Of a DNA stretch of 43,255 nucleotides, positions 24,210-33,693 are shown piece after piece (position 1 is the stretch's first letter; every line of letters begins with the position of its first letter). The DNA comes from CAINVV01 sp964506325 (lineage in GTDB: Bacteria > Bacteroidota > Bacteroidia > Bacteroidales > Prolixibacteraceae). The stretch covers positions 1-43,255 of the forward strand of contig CAZDLO010000023.1 of NCBI GenBank assembly GCA_964506325.1, read 5' to 3'. A program made the position numbers and the translations under genes. The notes below the pieces were generated by a model, which saw nothing but the letters and a program-made list of their open reading frames with translations, made no database searches and was not told where the DNA came from.

Positions 24210-25645
24210 ACATCTTCAGGATACATAAGTGTGAAAAAATTTCTGCCGGTAATCTCTTCCGGCTTGTATCCAAGTATCCGTTCGATTGCCGGACTAACGA
24301 ACCAGATGGTGCCGTCGGCAGAGACCTCATAAATCACGTCGTTGATGGCTTCCACCATTTTGCGGTAAAGCTCCTCTGTCCTTTTCAGCTGTCTTTCCGT
24401 ATTTTTTCTGTTGGTGATATCACGGGTAACAAATATCATTTTGACCGGATTCCCGGCATCATCCCTGATCGTCTCCCCGTTCACCTCGATGTCGAACTTT
24501 GTCCCGTCAGACTTGATGCCGATGTATTCTTCCGCCCCCAGCAAATGTCCCCTCAACATACTTTCAATTCCGGCAGCCGCCTTTTCATGGAATTCCGGGG
24601 AAATGTACTCGAGCATAAAATGGCCCTGATAAACAGCTGTACTTTCAGTTCCGAACATTAACATGGCCTTTGGAGAGACAAAAAGGATCTTGCCTTCCAT
24701 ATCCGTGATGGTAATAACATCTGGTGAGGCAGCAAGAATAGACCTGTAAAGCGATTCGCTTTCGATAAGGGCCTGATGATTCTCCTTCTGGACGGAAATG
24801 TCATTCAAAGAGCCCATACCACCAATCATGCAGCCATTTTCGAAGACAGGATGAGTGGAGGATCTGACCCACCTGACGCTTCCCGCTTTGGAAACCATCC
24901 GGTATTCGAGGCTGGTATAATCCCTGCTTTCCAGATTCTTCAGTTTAGACTGGAGCAATGCCTTGTCTTCATCATGGACAATATGCAGAAAATTTGTACC
25001 GGTCAGATCGCTTTGTGAATAGCCCAGGATTCTGACGATGGCTGGACTCACGTAGGTGATTATTCCCTCATTTGTAATTTCATAAATGACATCATTGAGG
25101 TTTTCAACCAGCTTTTTATATATCCCCTCACTATTAATCAGTTCATTTTCAACCTCTTCCCTTTCCAAAAACTGGCATAACCAGGTTGCGATGGAAGACA
25201 GCATTTGTGATTCTTCCTGCAAAAAATCCCTTCCGGGAATTGAAATGCTTTCATCCGGGTAACAAATCCTTAACTCCCCGGCGATCCTGGTGCCAACTTT
25301 TATTTCCCGGGTCAATGAAATGCTGCTCTCCTTAAAATCCAAAGTTTTGAACACCTTCCCATTTACCTCCAATGAGACTTTAACAATCTCCTGGAACTGG
25401 AATCCTGCCGGAATAACTTCCACAATTTTACGGCACGCCTCCTCAACCGACAAACCGGACAAACATAATAGGTCAGAAATGGTGTTGCAGCAATTTACCT
25501 CCTTTAACCTTTTGCCAAGGTTAAAATCAATGAGAGACTGGTTGCCCTTCAATTGTTCGATTCTTTTCTGTAATGAATCAACCTCCTTCCTGTATTCCTC
25601 TATCCTTCTGTAAAGTTCCTTCCCGGATTTACTGAATTCCTCCAT
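24210..25645 (-). CDS. hybrid sensor histidine kinase, N-terminal part (GAF-like plus PAS 1-3)
   Basis: About 478 residues encode the start of the same multi-PAS kinase. A coiled coil (1-45) is followed by a GAF-like region (about 50-165) with an unusual NCCNTISDLLC stretch, then PAS 1 (about 168-285), PAS 2 (about 290-410) and most of PAS 3 up to LMYPED at the gap. PAS 1 and PAS 3 are close relatives, including at DNA level. The literal reading across the N continues with a short out-of-frame tail to 24149, which should be ignored. Joined to the downstream part, the protein would have about 1,600 residues with eight PAS domains, GAF-like, HisKA, HATPase and receiver. The gene has no neighbour that looks like a partner regulator. 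Confidence 0.85.
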
Positions 25646-26035
25646 CGCGAGTATTATTTCCTTCGGTTACCATGATGCAAAAACTACACCTGGCCAATGC
25701 ATTTACAAACTTTTCTGTTGAAAATCTGCCTATCTCAACCTCATACACTATTGACATAATGCATAACAAACAATTTCAAAAGGGAAAAGTTCTGAAAATG
25801 TCATCAATTATCCTGAAATTTTTCAGTTGAGAGAAAAATATTGTCATTTTTTCGTCGGAATCGGGAATGAATCCGGAACAGGAACCCTTCTGAAATCAAG
25901 ATAACCAGGAAATGAGAAAATCCTGTCAACGGCTATGTGATTTTGAAATCAAAAATCTACACCGATAGACTTTCATCCATAGAGAGATAAACTATTTGGA
26001 AAGAAGTTTTTGAGGTCAGGAAAACCCGGTTGCCG
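25646..26035. other. intergenic region without recognisable gene
   Basis: 390 bases between the PAS kinase and the 3-TM protein, both on the minus strand. AT-rich, with no coding frame I can support and no strong hairpin. The kinase promoter should be here, but only a degenerate TAGTTTTT box (minus strand, 25678-25685) was seen. Confidence 0.5.
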
Positions 26036-26473
26036 TCAAAAAAGAGACAAAACGGCCATCTCCAGAAAATGCCAGAATAAAAAGCAGACTATTCCGGCAT
26101 AAAACAGAAATTCATGGTATTTTAAATACTTGATGATCTTAATATGAACCCGTTGGTCTTCCTCCATCAAATCGTTTGATTTGATCGTGTATTCATTCTG
26201 ATTACTAATTGTCCTGCTTCCCTCAAGTTTAAGCATCTCAAAGTTGATCGATTTGGCATCAATCAACTTTTTCAGGTAATTCATTCCGAACCAAATACTC
26301 AACGCCCATGAGACTACAGCTATTCCCAGCGGAATTTGTGTAAGCACCAATGGCTTTTCAATAGTCAGGAAAACTGAAAAACCAATCGCAAAAACATTCA
26401 GGGCAATGATATAAAATACAAATTTCTCCTGTAGCTGACTCAGACTTCTGTATATTTCAAATTTAACGTCCAT
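26036..26473 (-). CDS. hypothetical protein with three membrane segments
   Basis: I do not recognise this 145-residue protein. An amphipathic, charged head (MDVKFEIYRSLSQLQEK) is followed by two hydrophobic segments (about 18-40 and 43-68), a charged soluble stretch of about 45 residues (KKLIDAKSINFEMLKLEG onward), and a third hydrophobic segment near the C-terminus (about 120-142). The soluble stretch is likely cytoplasmic and may be helical. An exact -7 box (TAAATTTG) lies 39 bp upstream, supporting a real gene. It stands alone between the rhamnosidase-like gene and the PAS kinase; a role as a small membrane sensor or effector would be pure guesswork. Confidence 0.7.
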   Translation of the reverse strand: MDVKFEIYRSLSQLQEKFVFYIIALNVFAIGFSVFLTIEKPLVLTQIPLGIAVVSWALSIWFGMNYLKKLIDAKSINFEMLKLEGSRTISNQNEYTIKSNDLMEEDQRVHIKIIKYLKYHEFLFYAGIVCFLFWHFLEMAVLSLF

Positions 26474-26511
26474 AAAGAATGACCTTTAATTGTTCCTGTG
26501 AAAGCTTAGGA

Positions 26512-26519
26512 CAAATTTA
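26512..26519 (-). promoter_or_regulatory. -7 promoter box of the 3-TM protein gene
   Basis: TAAATTTG on the minus strand matches TAnnTTTG exactly, with a predicted leader of about 33 nt. No clear TTG at -33. Confidence 0.45.
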
Positions 26520-26637
26520 AAGAATTTACGGGTAAATATTATTTTTTCTTTTGCCATAATGCCATCGGCCGATTAAAATTACTAATACCTTCAATTGAAC
26601 TATTAAAACGACTGAAAAATAAACACTTACATGAAAT

Positions 26638-28827
26638 TCACTTGTTACAATCCTGGTACTTTACAACCATTAACTCCCCTACCATGATAGGTATTTCATA
26701 CTGTTTATCGCCGGTTTGTTTGATCTCCGCACCCTTGCAAACCGGTTTGATGGTGCTTTTAAACCGCAATATTCCGGTTCCTTCTTCCGATTTCACTCTG
26801 ATTTCCCGGGCACTGCAATACAAATGAATTTTGCCGCGGGGAGTCGGGACATCTCCTTCCAACCACTGTAAATCTCCCAAAAAAGGCTCAACCAGATAGG
26901 TCTGGTAGCCCGGGGATGTAGGTTTTACCCCCAGGTAATATTTTCCCAAAAGGTAGATCGGACTGGCTCCCCAGGCATGGCAGAGGCTTTTCCCGAAAGG
27001 ACGGCCGTACATGGCCAACAAGTCCGGATTTTTTTCAGACGGATTGTATTTTTCCCAGAAAGTGGTTGCTCCAAGATTGATCATTCCACCCCAGTAATCA
27101 CGGATTTCTTTCAGCACATGCTTTTGCTCCCCCAGTGCACAAAGTGCCTCCAGCTCATAGAAACGCATGTATGGCGTTGTAATTTTCAGGGCACGGGGAT
27201 TGAGCAGAACGCTTTCTTTTACGGCCTTTGTCTTATCCTGATCGAGGTAGTTGAACAGCACGGCAAAAATGTTGGTGAAGGGTGTTACCTGGGTACTTTT
27301 CACCCCGTTTTCAATGTTGTGTATAAAGGCATTATCCTTCTCTGACCAGAAGGAAGTGAAGATTTTCGATTTGAGATCAGCTGCCAATTTGCTGTATTTC
27401 TGTACATAATCAGCATCATTCATGAGACTGGCACACAAAGCCATTGTTTCGAGGCTGCGGCAGAAAAGCAACTGTTCAAAACTCACTTCACCCAACTTAC
27501 TCATGTTGAAATCGGCCCAGTCGATGAACACCCAATCACCCGGAAGCCCCTCCATCATTCCAGCGGCATTGCGGCGGGAGAGGCAATAGGCCATCAGGCT
27601 TTTCATGCGGGGATACAATTGTTCGACCACTTGCCGGTTTCCGGTATATTGGTAAAAATCGTAGATGCTCAAAAACCAGTAGAACGAATAGTCCATTATG
27701 GTATTGATGTGGCTGGCAACCGGGTCTTTGCCGCGTAATGCGAAGATGGTGCGGATTACCGCCGGGGAATCAAAGAACAGATAATAGTTCATCAGGTAAC
27801 TCTGGCAGGCATCTCCACTCCAGATCCACCGGTCGCGCTTTATGCCGTCAATGAAAAATTCACGAGTGGTAAGGTGCAGGGTGTAGGCTCCCACTTCCCA
27901 TATCTTATTGAGCTGCTCATCACTGCAACGGAAGCTTCCTTTGTAGTCCAATGGCAGATATTCATACAGCATCGATAGCGAATCGCAGGAAAGTGTTTTG
28001 TCCTTTTCGACGTAGATATACCTGAACGCCTTCGATTCAGGGACTGTATAGTCTGCGGCAGTTGGCTGATCAACCGGAATGCGGTCAAAAGTTTCGCAAT
28101 GAAGGGTTGATAAAGCCTCTTCTGGCGACTCCCCATAACAGATATTCAAGGTGCCCTTACCGGTTAATCCATGAAATTTGGCATAACCGAAGGTTTCCTT
28201 GCCGAAATCATACAGCATGCCATTGCCTTTCATTTCGGCTGAAACAGCAGTCATGGGTTTTGTAACAAGCTTAAACTGCGACGGAGGGGTTTCCGGGGAG
28301 TTGAAATTCCATGAAGAGGCATTGAGATACAGTGTGCCGGCGGAGGAATCAGATGTTTTCCCTGTTTCATCAATCCATCCTTTGTCTCCTGAAGTGACCT
28401 TCCAGGAGTTATCCGACCGGATGGTGGCTCCGTCAACAAAAACAGAGGGTACAGTGGCCTGGTTGTGCACCTTTATGTTGAGTGAATGTTTGCCGGCCGG
28501 GATGGTCACTCTGTCGGGATAGCCAAAAAGCAATTTCCCGTCCAGCTTTACACTGTACTGCCCTTCCACCTTTATTTGAATCGTCTCTTCAGTCTGAATG
28601 TCAATTTTCTTTGAAAATTCCACCAGCACACAATGGCCGTCGACTTTCCAGAAAGGAGGATAAAATGTTCCCCGCTCAGTCCGGCGGTTTTGCATTTTGT
28701 TACTCAACCATATTTCATAATCACCTGGATACCAGAGCCAGGTAGCATTTTGAGCGCTTACTGACTCCATGGTTCCCATTACAAAAAAAACCGTTGATAC
28801 GATGATTAATGTGATTGATTTTTTCAT
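26638..28827 (-). CDS. secreted alpha-L-rhamnosidase-like glycoside hydrolase (GH78 type)
   Basis: This 729-residue protein has a Sec signal peptide (about 1-25, ending SVSAQ) and so acts in the periplasm or outside. The first third is beta-rich, containing a carbohydrate-binding-like domain (about 60-135) and the usual N-terminal rhamnosidase domain with YDFGKETFGY. A six-hairpin catalytic domain begins near 300; the acidic motif DGIKRDRWIWSGD (327-339) is the family's active-site region, where the general acid is expected. GLPGDWVFIDW and TFWEKYNP also fit, and a C-terminal beta domain closes it. GH78 enzymes release terminal alpha-L-rhamnose from plant or bacterial glycans, but substrate cannot be read from the sequence. 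No transporter lies beside it. Confidence 0.85.
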   Translation of the reverse strand: MKKSITLIIVSTVFFVMGTMESVSAQNATWLWYPGDYEIWLSNKMQNRRTERGTFYPPFWKVDGHCVLVEFSKKIDIQTEETIQIKVEGQYSVKLDGKLLFGYPDRVTIPAGKHSLNIKVHNQATVPSVFVDGATIRSDNSWKVTSGDKGWIDETGKTSDSSAGTLYLNASSWNFNSPETPPSQFKLVTKPMTAVSAEMKGNGMLYDFGKETFGYAKFHGLTGKGTLNICYGESPEEALSTLHCETFDRIPVDQPTAADYTVPESKAFRYIYVEKDKTLSCDSLSMLYEYLPLDYKGSFRCSDEQLNKIWEVGAYTLHLTTREFFIDGIKRDRWIWSGDACQSYLMNYYLFFDSPAVIRTIFALRGKDPVASHINTIMDYSFYWFLSIYDFYQYTGNRQVVEQLYPRMKSLMAYCLSRRNAAGMMEGLPGDWVFIDWADFNMSKLGEVSFEQLLFCRSLETMALCASLMNDADYVQKYSKLAADLKSKIFTSFWSEKDNAFIHNIENGVKSTQVTPFTNIFAVLFNYLDQDKTKAVKESVLLNPRALKITTPYMRFYELEALCALGEQKHVLKEIRDYWGGMINLGATTFWEKYNPSEKNPDLLAMYGRPFGKSLCHAWGASPIYLLGKYYLGVKPTSPGYQTYLVEPFLGDLQWLEGDVPTPRGKIHLYCSAREIRVKSEEGTGILRFKSTIKPVCKGAEIKQTGDKQYEIPIMVGELMVVKYQDCNK

Positions 28828-29219
28828 AATTATTCAGATTTTTTCATTTTGGAACATTTCAAAGCGTGAATCCTTCTCTCGAAGTGGAGGAAAAAAAAGT
28901 CGAAAACAAGCATGGCAGGTCAGCATTTACCACATTCCAGGAAATTTATCGTAATTTAAAATAAATTAAGTACAATAAATGCTTAAATGTTGTAGTTCAT
29001 TTTTCAATTTTCAATTTACCCCTAAATCCTTAACAAAGGGGACTTCTTGCATCTATCATAATTTCAGATAATTGCAGCAAAAAAGCCTTTTTAGGGGTTT
29101 GGGGTGTATAAGGCGACATAAATTAGTTCTTGTTACTTAGTTCAGTCATCAACGCAGTTAGGGCTAAAGTACTCAACATTTGTGTTACTGTTCTGCAGTT
29201 TGGGATTGAAATTCCGCTA
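28828..29219. other. intergenic region upstream of the rhamnosidase-like gene
   Basis: A gene-free AT-rich stretch between the divergent rhamnosidase-like and sialidase genes. It holds the inverted CCCCTAAA/TTTAGGGG elements at 29019-29097. I found no exact TAnnTTTG box for the rhamnosidase-like gene. Confidence 0.5.
29019..29107. repeat. inverted pair of CCCCTAAA-type elements (REP-like)
   Basis: CCCCTAAA (29019-29026) is complemented by TTTAGGGG (29090-29097). Each copy has further G/C runs: AGGGGACTT after the first, TTTGGGGTG after the second. The pair resembles short interspersed palindromic elements scattered between genes in Bacteroidota, but this is from pattern memory. It may form a long RNA hairpin. 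Confidence 0.4.
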
Positions 29220-29251
29220 TTTGGACTCCGTTTCAATAAATGGTAAATTTG
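29220..29251 (+). promoter_or_regulatory. promoter of the sialidase gene (TTTG-N20-TAAATTTG)
   Basis: TTTG (29220-29223), a 20-nt spacer and TAAATTTG (29244-29251) fit the Bacteroidota consensus at all key positions. The predicted leader is about 135 nt. Confidence 0.65.
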
Positions 29252-29393
29252 TATCCTTCCGAATAACTGTTTCTTTCTGGTTGTAAAGTTTTTATCAGTA
29301 AGGAAAACAATTTATAAACGCGAAAATATTCCACGGGGCTGTCCGGCACCTGGCAGATTTCAAATGGCAATTAAATTTATAGGGGACAATTAC

Positions 29394-30584
29394 ATGACAA
29401 GATGGTACAATTTCCTGGTGCTTTCCTTAGCCTTTACAGCAACCGGCCTTCTCTTTGAAAGTGATGCCACTGGACAGCCTGTCGGTGAGCAAATCCTTTG
29501 GAAAACAGGGGAAGGAAACTACAAAGGTTACCGGATACCTTCCATTATCCTGACCAAAAACGGAACGCTTCTGGCTTTTGCTGAAGGCAGGAATGGCGGG
29601 GGCGACAGCGGCAACATCGACCTGGTGATGAAGAGGTCCGCCGACGATGGAAAAACATGGAGCAAGGAACAGGTTGTCTGGGATGATTCACTGAATACCT
29701 GCGGAAATCCATGCCCGGTTGTCGATATGCTTTCCGGAAGAATATGGTTATTCATGACCTGGAATCTTGGCAAAGATCATGAGAATGATATCATTCGAAA
29801 AACCTCCGCCAGCACAAGATTACCTTATGTCTGCTTCAGCGATACTGACGGATTGACCTGGTCTGCGCCAATCCAGATTGCCGAATCCTGTAAAGATGCA
29901 CTTTGGGGATGGTATGCAACCGGTCCGGGGGTAGGGATCCAACTGAAAACGGGCAGATACAAAGGCCGGCTGGTCATTCCAGCCAACCACAGTTACGATG
30001 ATCCGGGAAGTATAATCCGCAAAGACCCTTTTGGATATGGTTCACATGTTCTGATCTCCGACGATCAGGGCAAGACCTGGCACAAGAGTGCCCCCATCCG
30101 ACCGGCATGCAACGAAAGCCAGGTGGCGGAGTTATCAGATGGAACTTTGCTCCTCAATATGCGGTCGTACAATGGAAAACAGAGCCGCGCCCTCTCTTTC
30201 AGTATAGACGGTGGTGAATCCTGGTCCACAACAAGGCAGGATTTTCAGTTGGTGGAGTCTGTTTGCCAGGCCAGTCTTATCAGTTATGGAGAATACAAGG
30301 GGCACTCAATATTCCTATTCTCCAACCCGGCAGTACCAGTTGGAAGAACCCATATGACCATCAGGTACAGCCTTGATGATTGCCGTTCATGGACTGCTTC
30401 CAAATTAATCTATGCCGGACCCTCCGGCTATTCTTGCCTGGTTAAACTAAGGAACAGTCAGGTTGGCCTGCTTTTTGAAAAAGGAACAAAAACCTCTTTC
30501 GATATGATCAGTTTCGTAAGGATGGACCTCCGGGACCTCCTTGGAAAAGAAGATATTCAAATTAAGGATCAGGAACTACCCTGA
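29394..30584 (+). CDS. secreted exo-alpha-sialidase (GH33)
   Basis: The enzyme removes terminal sialic acids from glycoconjugates. From the ATG at 29394 (MTRWYNFLVL) it has 396 residues with a Sec signal peptide; an ATG ten codons upstream is less likely because it adds a charged head. The six-bladed propeller is shown by the YRIP motif with the first arginine, the acid/base Asp in GGDSGNIDLVMKRS, Asp-boxes SADDGKTW, SDTDGLTW, SDDQGKTW and SIDGGESW plus a degenerate SLDDCRSW, a second arginine in LNMRS with the Glu of SQVAELSDG, a third in MTIRYS, and the nucleophile Tyr in SGYSC with LFEKG after it. All expected catalytic residues seem present. No nan operon genes are nearby. Confidence 0.93.
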   Translation: MTRWYNFLVLSLAFTATGLLFESDATGQPVGEQILWKTGEGNYKGYRIPSIILTKNGTLLAFAEGRNGGGDSGNIDLVMKRSADDGKTWSKEQVVWDDSLNTCGNPCPVVDMLSGRIWLFMTWNLGKDHENDIIRKTSASTRLPYVCFSDTDGLTWSAPIQIAESCKDALWGWYATGPGVGIQLKTGRYKGRLVIPANHSYDDPGSIIRKDPFGYGSHVLISDDQGKTWHKSAPIRPACNESQVAELSDGTLLLNMRSYNGKQSRALSFSIDGGESWSTTRQDFQLVESVCQASLISYGEYKGHSIFLFSNPAVPVGRTHMTIRYSLDDCRSWTASKLIYAGPSGYSCLVKLRNSQVGLLFEKGTKTSFDMISFVRMDLRDLLGKEDIQIKDQELP

Positions 30585-30718
30585 AAACCCCGGATTCCGT
30601 CAATTTCATACTGGTTTGGCACCCCTTGCCGGTACACTCGCCTGACCCTCCGACCCAGACTTGAATTATTTAGTTAGTAAACCCGGATTAAATGTTGAAT
30701 TTCAAGTATTTACTGCAT

Positions 30719-30764
30719 AAAAAAAAATTCCGGCTCAATCCCTGAAAGGCAGTTTAAGCCGGAA
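30719..30764 (-). terminator. intrinsic terminator at the end of the GH38 remnant
   Basis: On the minus strand TTCCGGCT (30764-30757) pairs over 8 bp with AGCCGGAA (30735-30728), followed by nine T. The stop codon of the truncated mannosidase (30756-30754) lies inside this hairpin, so the deletion brought the coding frame right up to the terminator. Confidence 0.85.
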
Positions 30765-31429
30765 CTGACAAAAGCTTTTCTATTTCAGGATTCAACAGCC
30801 CCGCCAGCAAACCTTTTCCATCAGGGTCTTCCCAGACACCAACATTGAAAGGTAGTCCGTTCGATGACCTCCAGGTTAGTTTCCGGGTAGAAAACCCAAG
30901 CAAACCGGCATGGTTCCAGATTGAAGGAAGGGTAGCAACGAAACCAAAGCAGTCGGGAAGCATGTAATCAAAACTTTCTTTTCCGAATTCCTTCCTGAAA
31001 TAGAGGTTCCCGTACAGAACCTGGCGCAGCACAGATTCGGAGGAGGAAATATTTACTTCACCCTCATCCACAGAGGAACCTGAGATAAACCACCTTCCCT
31101 GTTTTATGTAGTCAGCAACTTTTTTATAAGAGGCAGGGTAATATTCCTTCATCATGTTGTAACGGCGCGATCCGGTGAAATTGAAGACATAATCAGGATA
31201 TTTCTCCAGGAGTTTGAAGTTATCCTCCATGGTGTTTTTTATGTATTCATTGATCGTTGCCGGATATTCCCAGTTCCATTCCGTGTCGAGGTGGGCATAA
31301 CCGATCGTGTACAATACCTTGTCTTTGGAGATGTCGTACTTTTCACGTTTGTCAGGCTGCTGGGAGAAAACCATCCCAGGAAGAAGCAGGCCTGCGAGTA
31401 ACAAGATAGCGGATTTGTTTTATGATCAT
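30754..31429 (-). pseudogene. remnant of a GH38 alpha-mannosidase
   Basis: About 216 residues match the N-terminal catalytic part of family 38 alpha-mannosidases: GYAHLDTEWNW with the zinc-binding His and Asp, SVDEGEVNISSSES, and LPDCFGF with the nucleophile Asp. Whole enzymes have 800-1,200 residues; here homology ends after NVGVWEDPDGKG and a short junction tail (NPEIEKLLSVPA) runs into the terminator. The 5' end is also damaged: the ATG at 31429 reads MIIKQ and is out of frame with the rest of the signal peptide (ILLLAGLLLPGMVFSQ). Removing one A from the AAAA run at 31418-31421 restores MIINKSAILLLAG. Two lesions argue for true decay rather than one sequencing error. It cannot be an active enzyme. 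Confidence 0.82.
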
Positions 31430-31844
31430 GGTATTTGTTAGCGGTTTGATTGAAGGAACAACCGGCTTGCCTGGTACAGAACCTCGGTTCCCTATGCACC
31501 GGATATTATATTGCCAATATCAATTTTTGGCTGAAGTCCATTACTTAAATGTCTGAAATGAATGATGGTTTAAACCATCATTTGCAAAATCTTAGGGGAA
31601 ATTATTGTGGCCATACGGGTGGGAAAACCCCGGAATCAGACCCGGCATCCACGAATCTGACTTGCAGTAAGCGCTGAATGAAATAAAAATGCCCCCTAAC
31701 ATGAATTTTCAGGAATTCCCATTTTTCGGTCTGTTGAAAAAATATGCCGGATTATTCCGGAACGGGATTAACTGATTTTTAAAAAATCGACTGGAAAATC
31801 CAATTATTTTACTTACTTTGTCTGAAACTCAATACCAACCAGCT
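31430..31844. other. intergenic region with a perfect palindrome
   Basis: 415 bases with no supported gene. It contains the 22-bp palindrome at 31561-31582, a small CCGGA-TTAT-TCCGG hairpin near 31753-31766 and a TTACTTTG box (31813-31820) resembling the -7 element of the following ligase gene. Confidence 0.5.
31561..31582. promoter_or_regulatory. 22-bp perfect palindrome, possible operator
   Basis: AATGATGGTTT followed directly by its reverse complement, without a loop. Such loop-free dyads often bind dimeric regulators. It is about 260 bp upstream of the acyl-CoA ligase start and about 130 bp upstream of the GH38 remnant. Confidence 0.35.
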
Positions 31845-33497
31845 ATGCTAAACGAACAATTAGTCGGGTTCATCGAATCCAGCCTGAAAAAGAACCGGGA
31901 AATAAAAGCCCTCACGGACTACAACGGTGAAAGTTTCACCTATTCAGAAGTAGCTAAGGAGATTCTCCGGTTTCACCTGTTGTTCGCAAAGACGGGAATA
32001 AATCCCGGTGACAAAGTTGCATTGCTGGGGAAAAATTCAGCAAAATGGTGTATCGGATATTTATCCGTAGTTACCTTTGGAGCCGTTGTTGTACCTATCT
32101 TACCTGATTTCAAGCCGGAAGATCTGACCTACATCATCAATCACTCTGACTCCGTGATGATGATGTGTGCTGACAATATTTTCCAGGAACTGGAGTTAAA
32201 GAAACTACCAAATATCAAAACCGTAGTTTCCCTCGGTAATTTTGAACTACTGTTCGCTGAAAATGAGACAATTGCAAAAGCTGTTAGCCTGGTTGGTTCA
32301 ACCTATCAGCAAGCGTTTTCTGATCAGATTTCTACCGGTGAGTTCAGCTTTCCAAAAGTGACAAACGATCAGCTTGCTGTCATAAGTTATACCTCAGGAA
32401 CCATGGGCTTTTCGAAGGGGGTAATGCTGACTCACAACAGCCTAACAGCCAATATCCGGTTTGCGCAGAACAATATGCCCTTGAAACCCGGAGATTCCAT
32501 CGTGTCCTTCCTGCCGCTTGCTCATGCTTACGGATGTGCTTTTGAATTCCTTTTCCCGATCAGCATTGGCTGCCATATTACGATCCTCACCAAAACTCCT
32601 TCTCCGAAGGTAATTATCCAGGCATTTAAAGAGATCAGGCCAGCCCTGGTTCTTTCAGTCCCGTTGGTGGTTGAAAAAATTTACAAAAAACAGATCCTGC
32701 CTCAAATCAGCAAACCTGTCATGAAGGTTTTGCTTCGGATTCCCGGTATCCGTGATGTCATCCATGGAAAAATAAGGGCTAAACTGACTGAATTCTTCGG
32801 TGGAAATTTTCATGAGGTAGTCATTGGTGGTGCCGCATTCAACGTGGAGGCAGAGACACTTTTCAGAAAGATCAAATTCCCGTATACTGTCGGATACGGG
32901 ATGACTGAGTGTGGTCCGTTGATCAGCTATGCCCCGCATACGGCAATAAAGAAAGGGTCTTCAGGCAAATCTGTAGACACCCTTGAAGTTAAAATCGAGT
33001 CCGCTGATCCCCGGAAAATTGCCGGCGAGATAATTATGAGGGGAGACAATGTGATGCTGGGATATTACAAAAACGAGGAAGCTACCCGGGAAATTATTGA
33101 CAGTGAAGGGTGGCTTCATTCCGGTGATTCCGGCATTATTGACCAGGAAGGGAACATCTTTATCAAAGGCCGGATCAAAAACATGCTGCTGGGAGCCAGC
33201 GGTAAGAATATTTACCCGGAAGAGCTGGAAGCACGGTTCAACAACAAGTTTGGGATAGCGGAATCACTTATCGTCCAAAGGGAGGACGACAAACTTGTTG
33301 CCTTGATTTACCCTGATGCAGACGTCATCGAATCCGGTAACATCACCTCTGAAAACCTGAATAACATGTACTTGCAATACCTGAAGGAAGTCAATGAGGC
33401 TGTTCCTTCTTACATGAAAATATCCAAATTTGAAATTCATCCGGAAGAATTTGTAAAGACACCCAAACGCAGCATTAAACGGTATTTATACAAATAG
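31845..33497 (+). CDS. AMP-forming long-chain acyl-CoA ligase-like protein
   Basis: A member of the ANL superfamily that activates a carboxylic acid, probably a fatty acid, to an acyl-adenylate and then a thioester. From the ATG at 31845 (MLNEQLVGFI) it has 550 residues; a TTG nine codons upstream falls in the likely -7 box and is rejected. The P-loop motif ISYTSGTMGFSKGVMLTH, the adenylate-binding GYGMTECGPL, GWLHSGDSG, the hinge IKGRIKNMLLGASGKNIYPEELE and the C-terminal Lys in KTPKRSIKRYLYK are all present. The length and motifs resemble FadD/FAA-type synthetases of Bacteroidota. It stands alone; substrate is inferred by family only. Confidence 0.88.
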   Translation: MLNEQLVGFIESSLKKNREIKALTDYNGESFTYSEVAKEILRFHLLFAKTGINPGDKVALLGKNSAKWCIGYLSVVTFGAVVVPILPDFKPEDLTYIINHSDSVMMMCADNIFQELELKKLPNIKTVVSLGNFELLFAENETIAKAVSLVGSTYQQAFSDQISTGEFSFPKVTNDQLAVISYTSGTMGFSKGVMLTHNSLTANIRFAQNNMPLKPGDSIVSFLPLAHAYGCAFEFLFPISIGCHITILTKTPSPKVIIQAFKEIRPALVLSVPLVVEKIYKKQILPQISKPVMKVLLRIPGIRDVIHGKIRAKLTEFFGGNFHEVVIGGAAFNVEAETLFRKIKFPYTVGYGMTECGPLISYAPHTAIKKGSSGKSVDTLEVKIESADPRKIAGEIIMRGDNVMLGYYKNEEATREIIDSEGWLHSGDSGIIDQEGNIFIKGRIKNMLLGASGKNIYPEELEARFNNKFGIAESLIVQREDDKLVALIYPDADVIESGNITSENLNNMYLQYLKEVNEAVPSYMKISKFEIHPEEFVKTPKRSIKRYLYK

Positions 33498-33693
33498 TTA
33501 CACTGTCTCTCGTCCGGCCGAACGATCCCACTTGAAAAGGAAGGTATCCTTTCTGACCATTTTTACCTACCGGTGTATCCGGAACATGGTATGCCATTCA
33601 GCAGAGTGCAGCAAAAAAAATGAATCAGAAAAAACAATTCGTATCTTTATAGACTTACAACCCATTGACATGCTTATGAATCCAAATCCGCTT

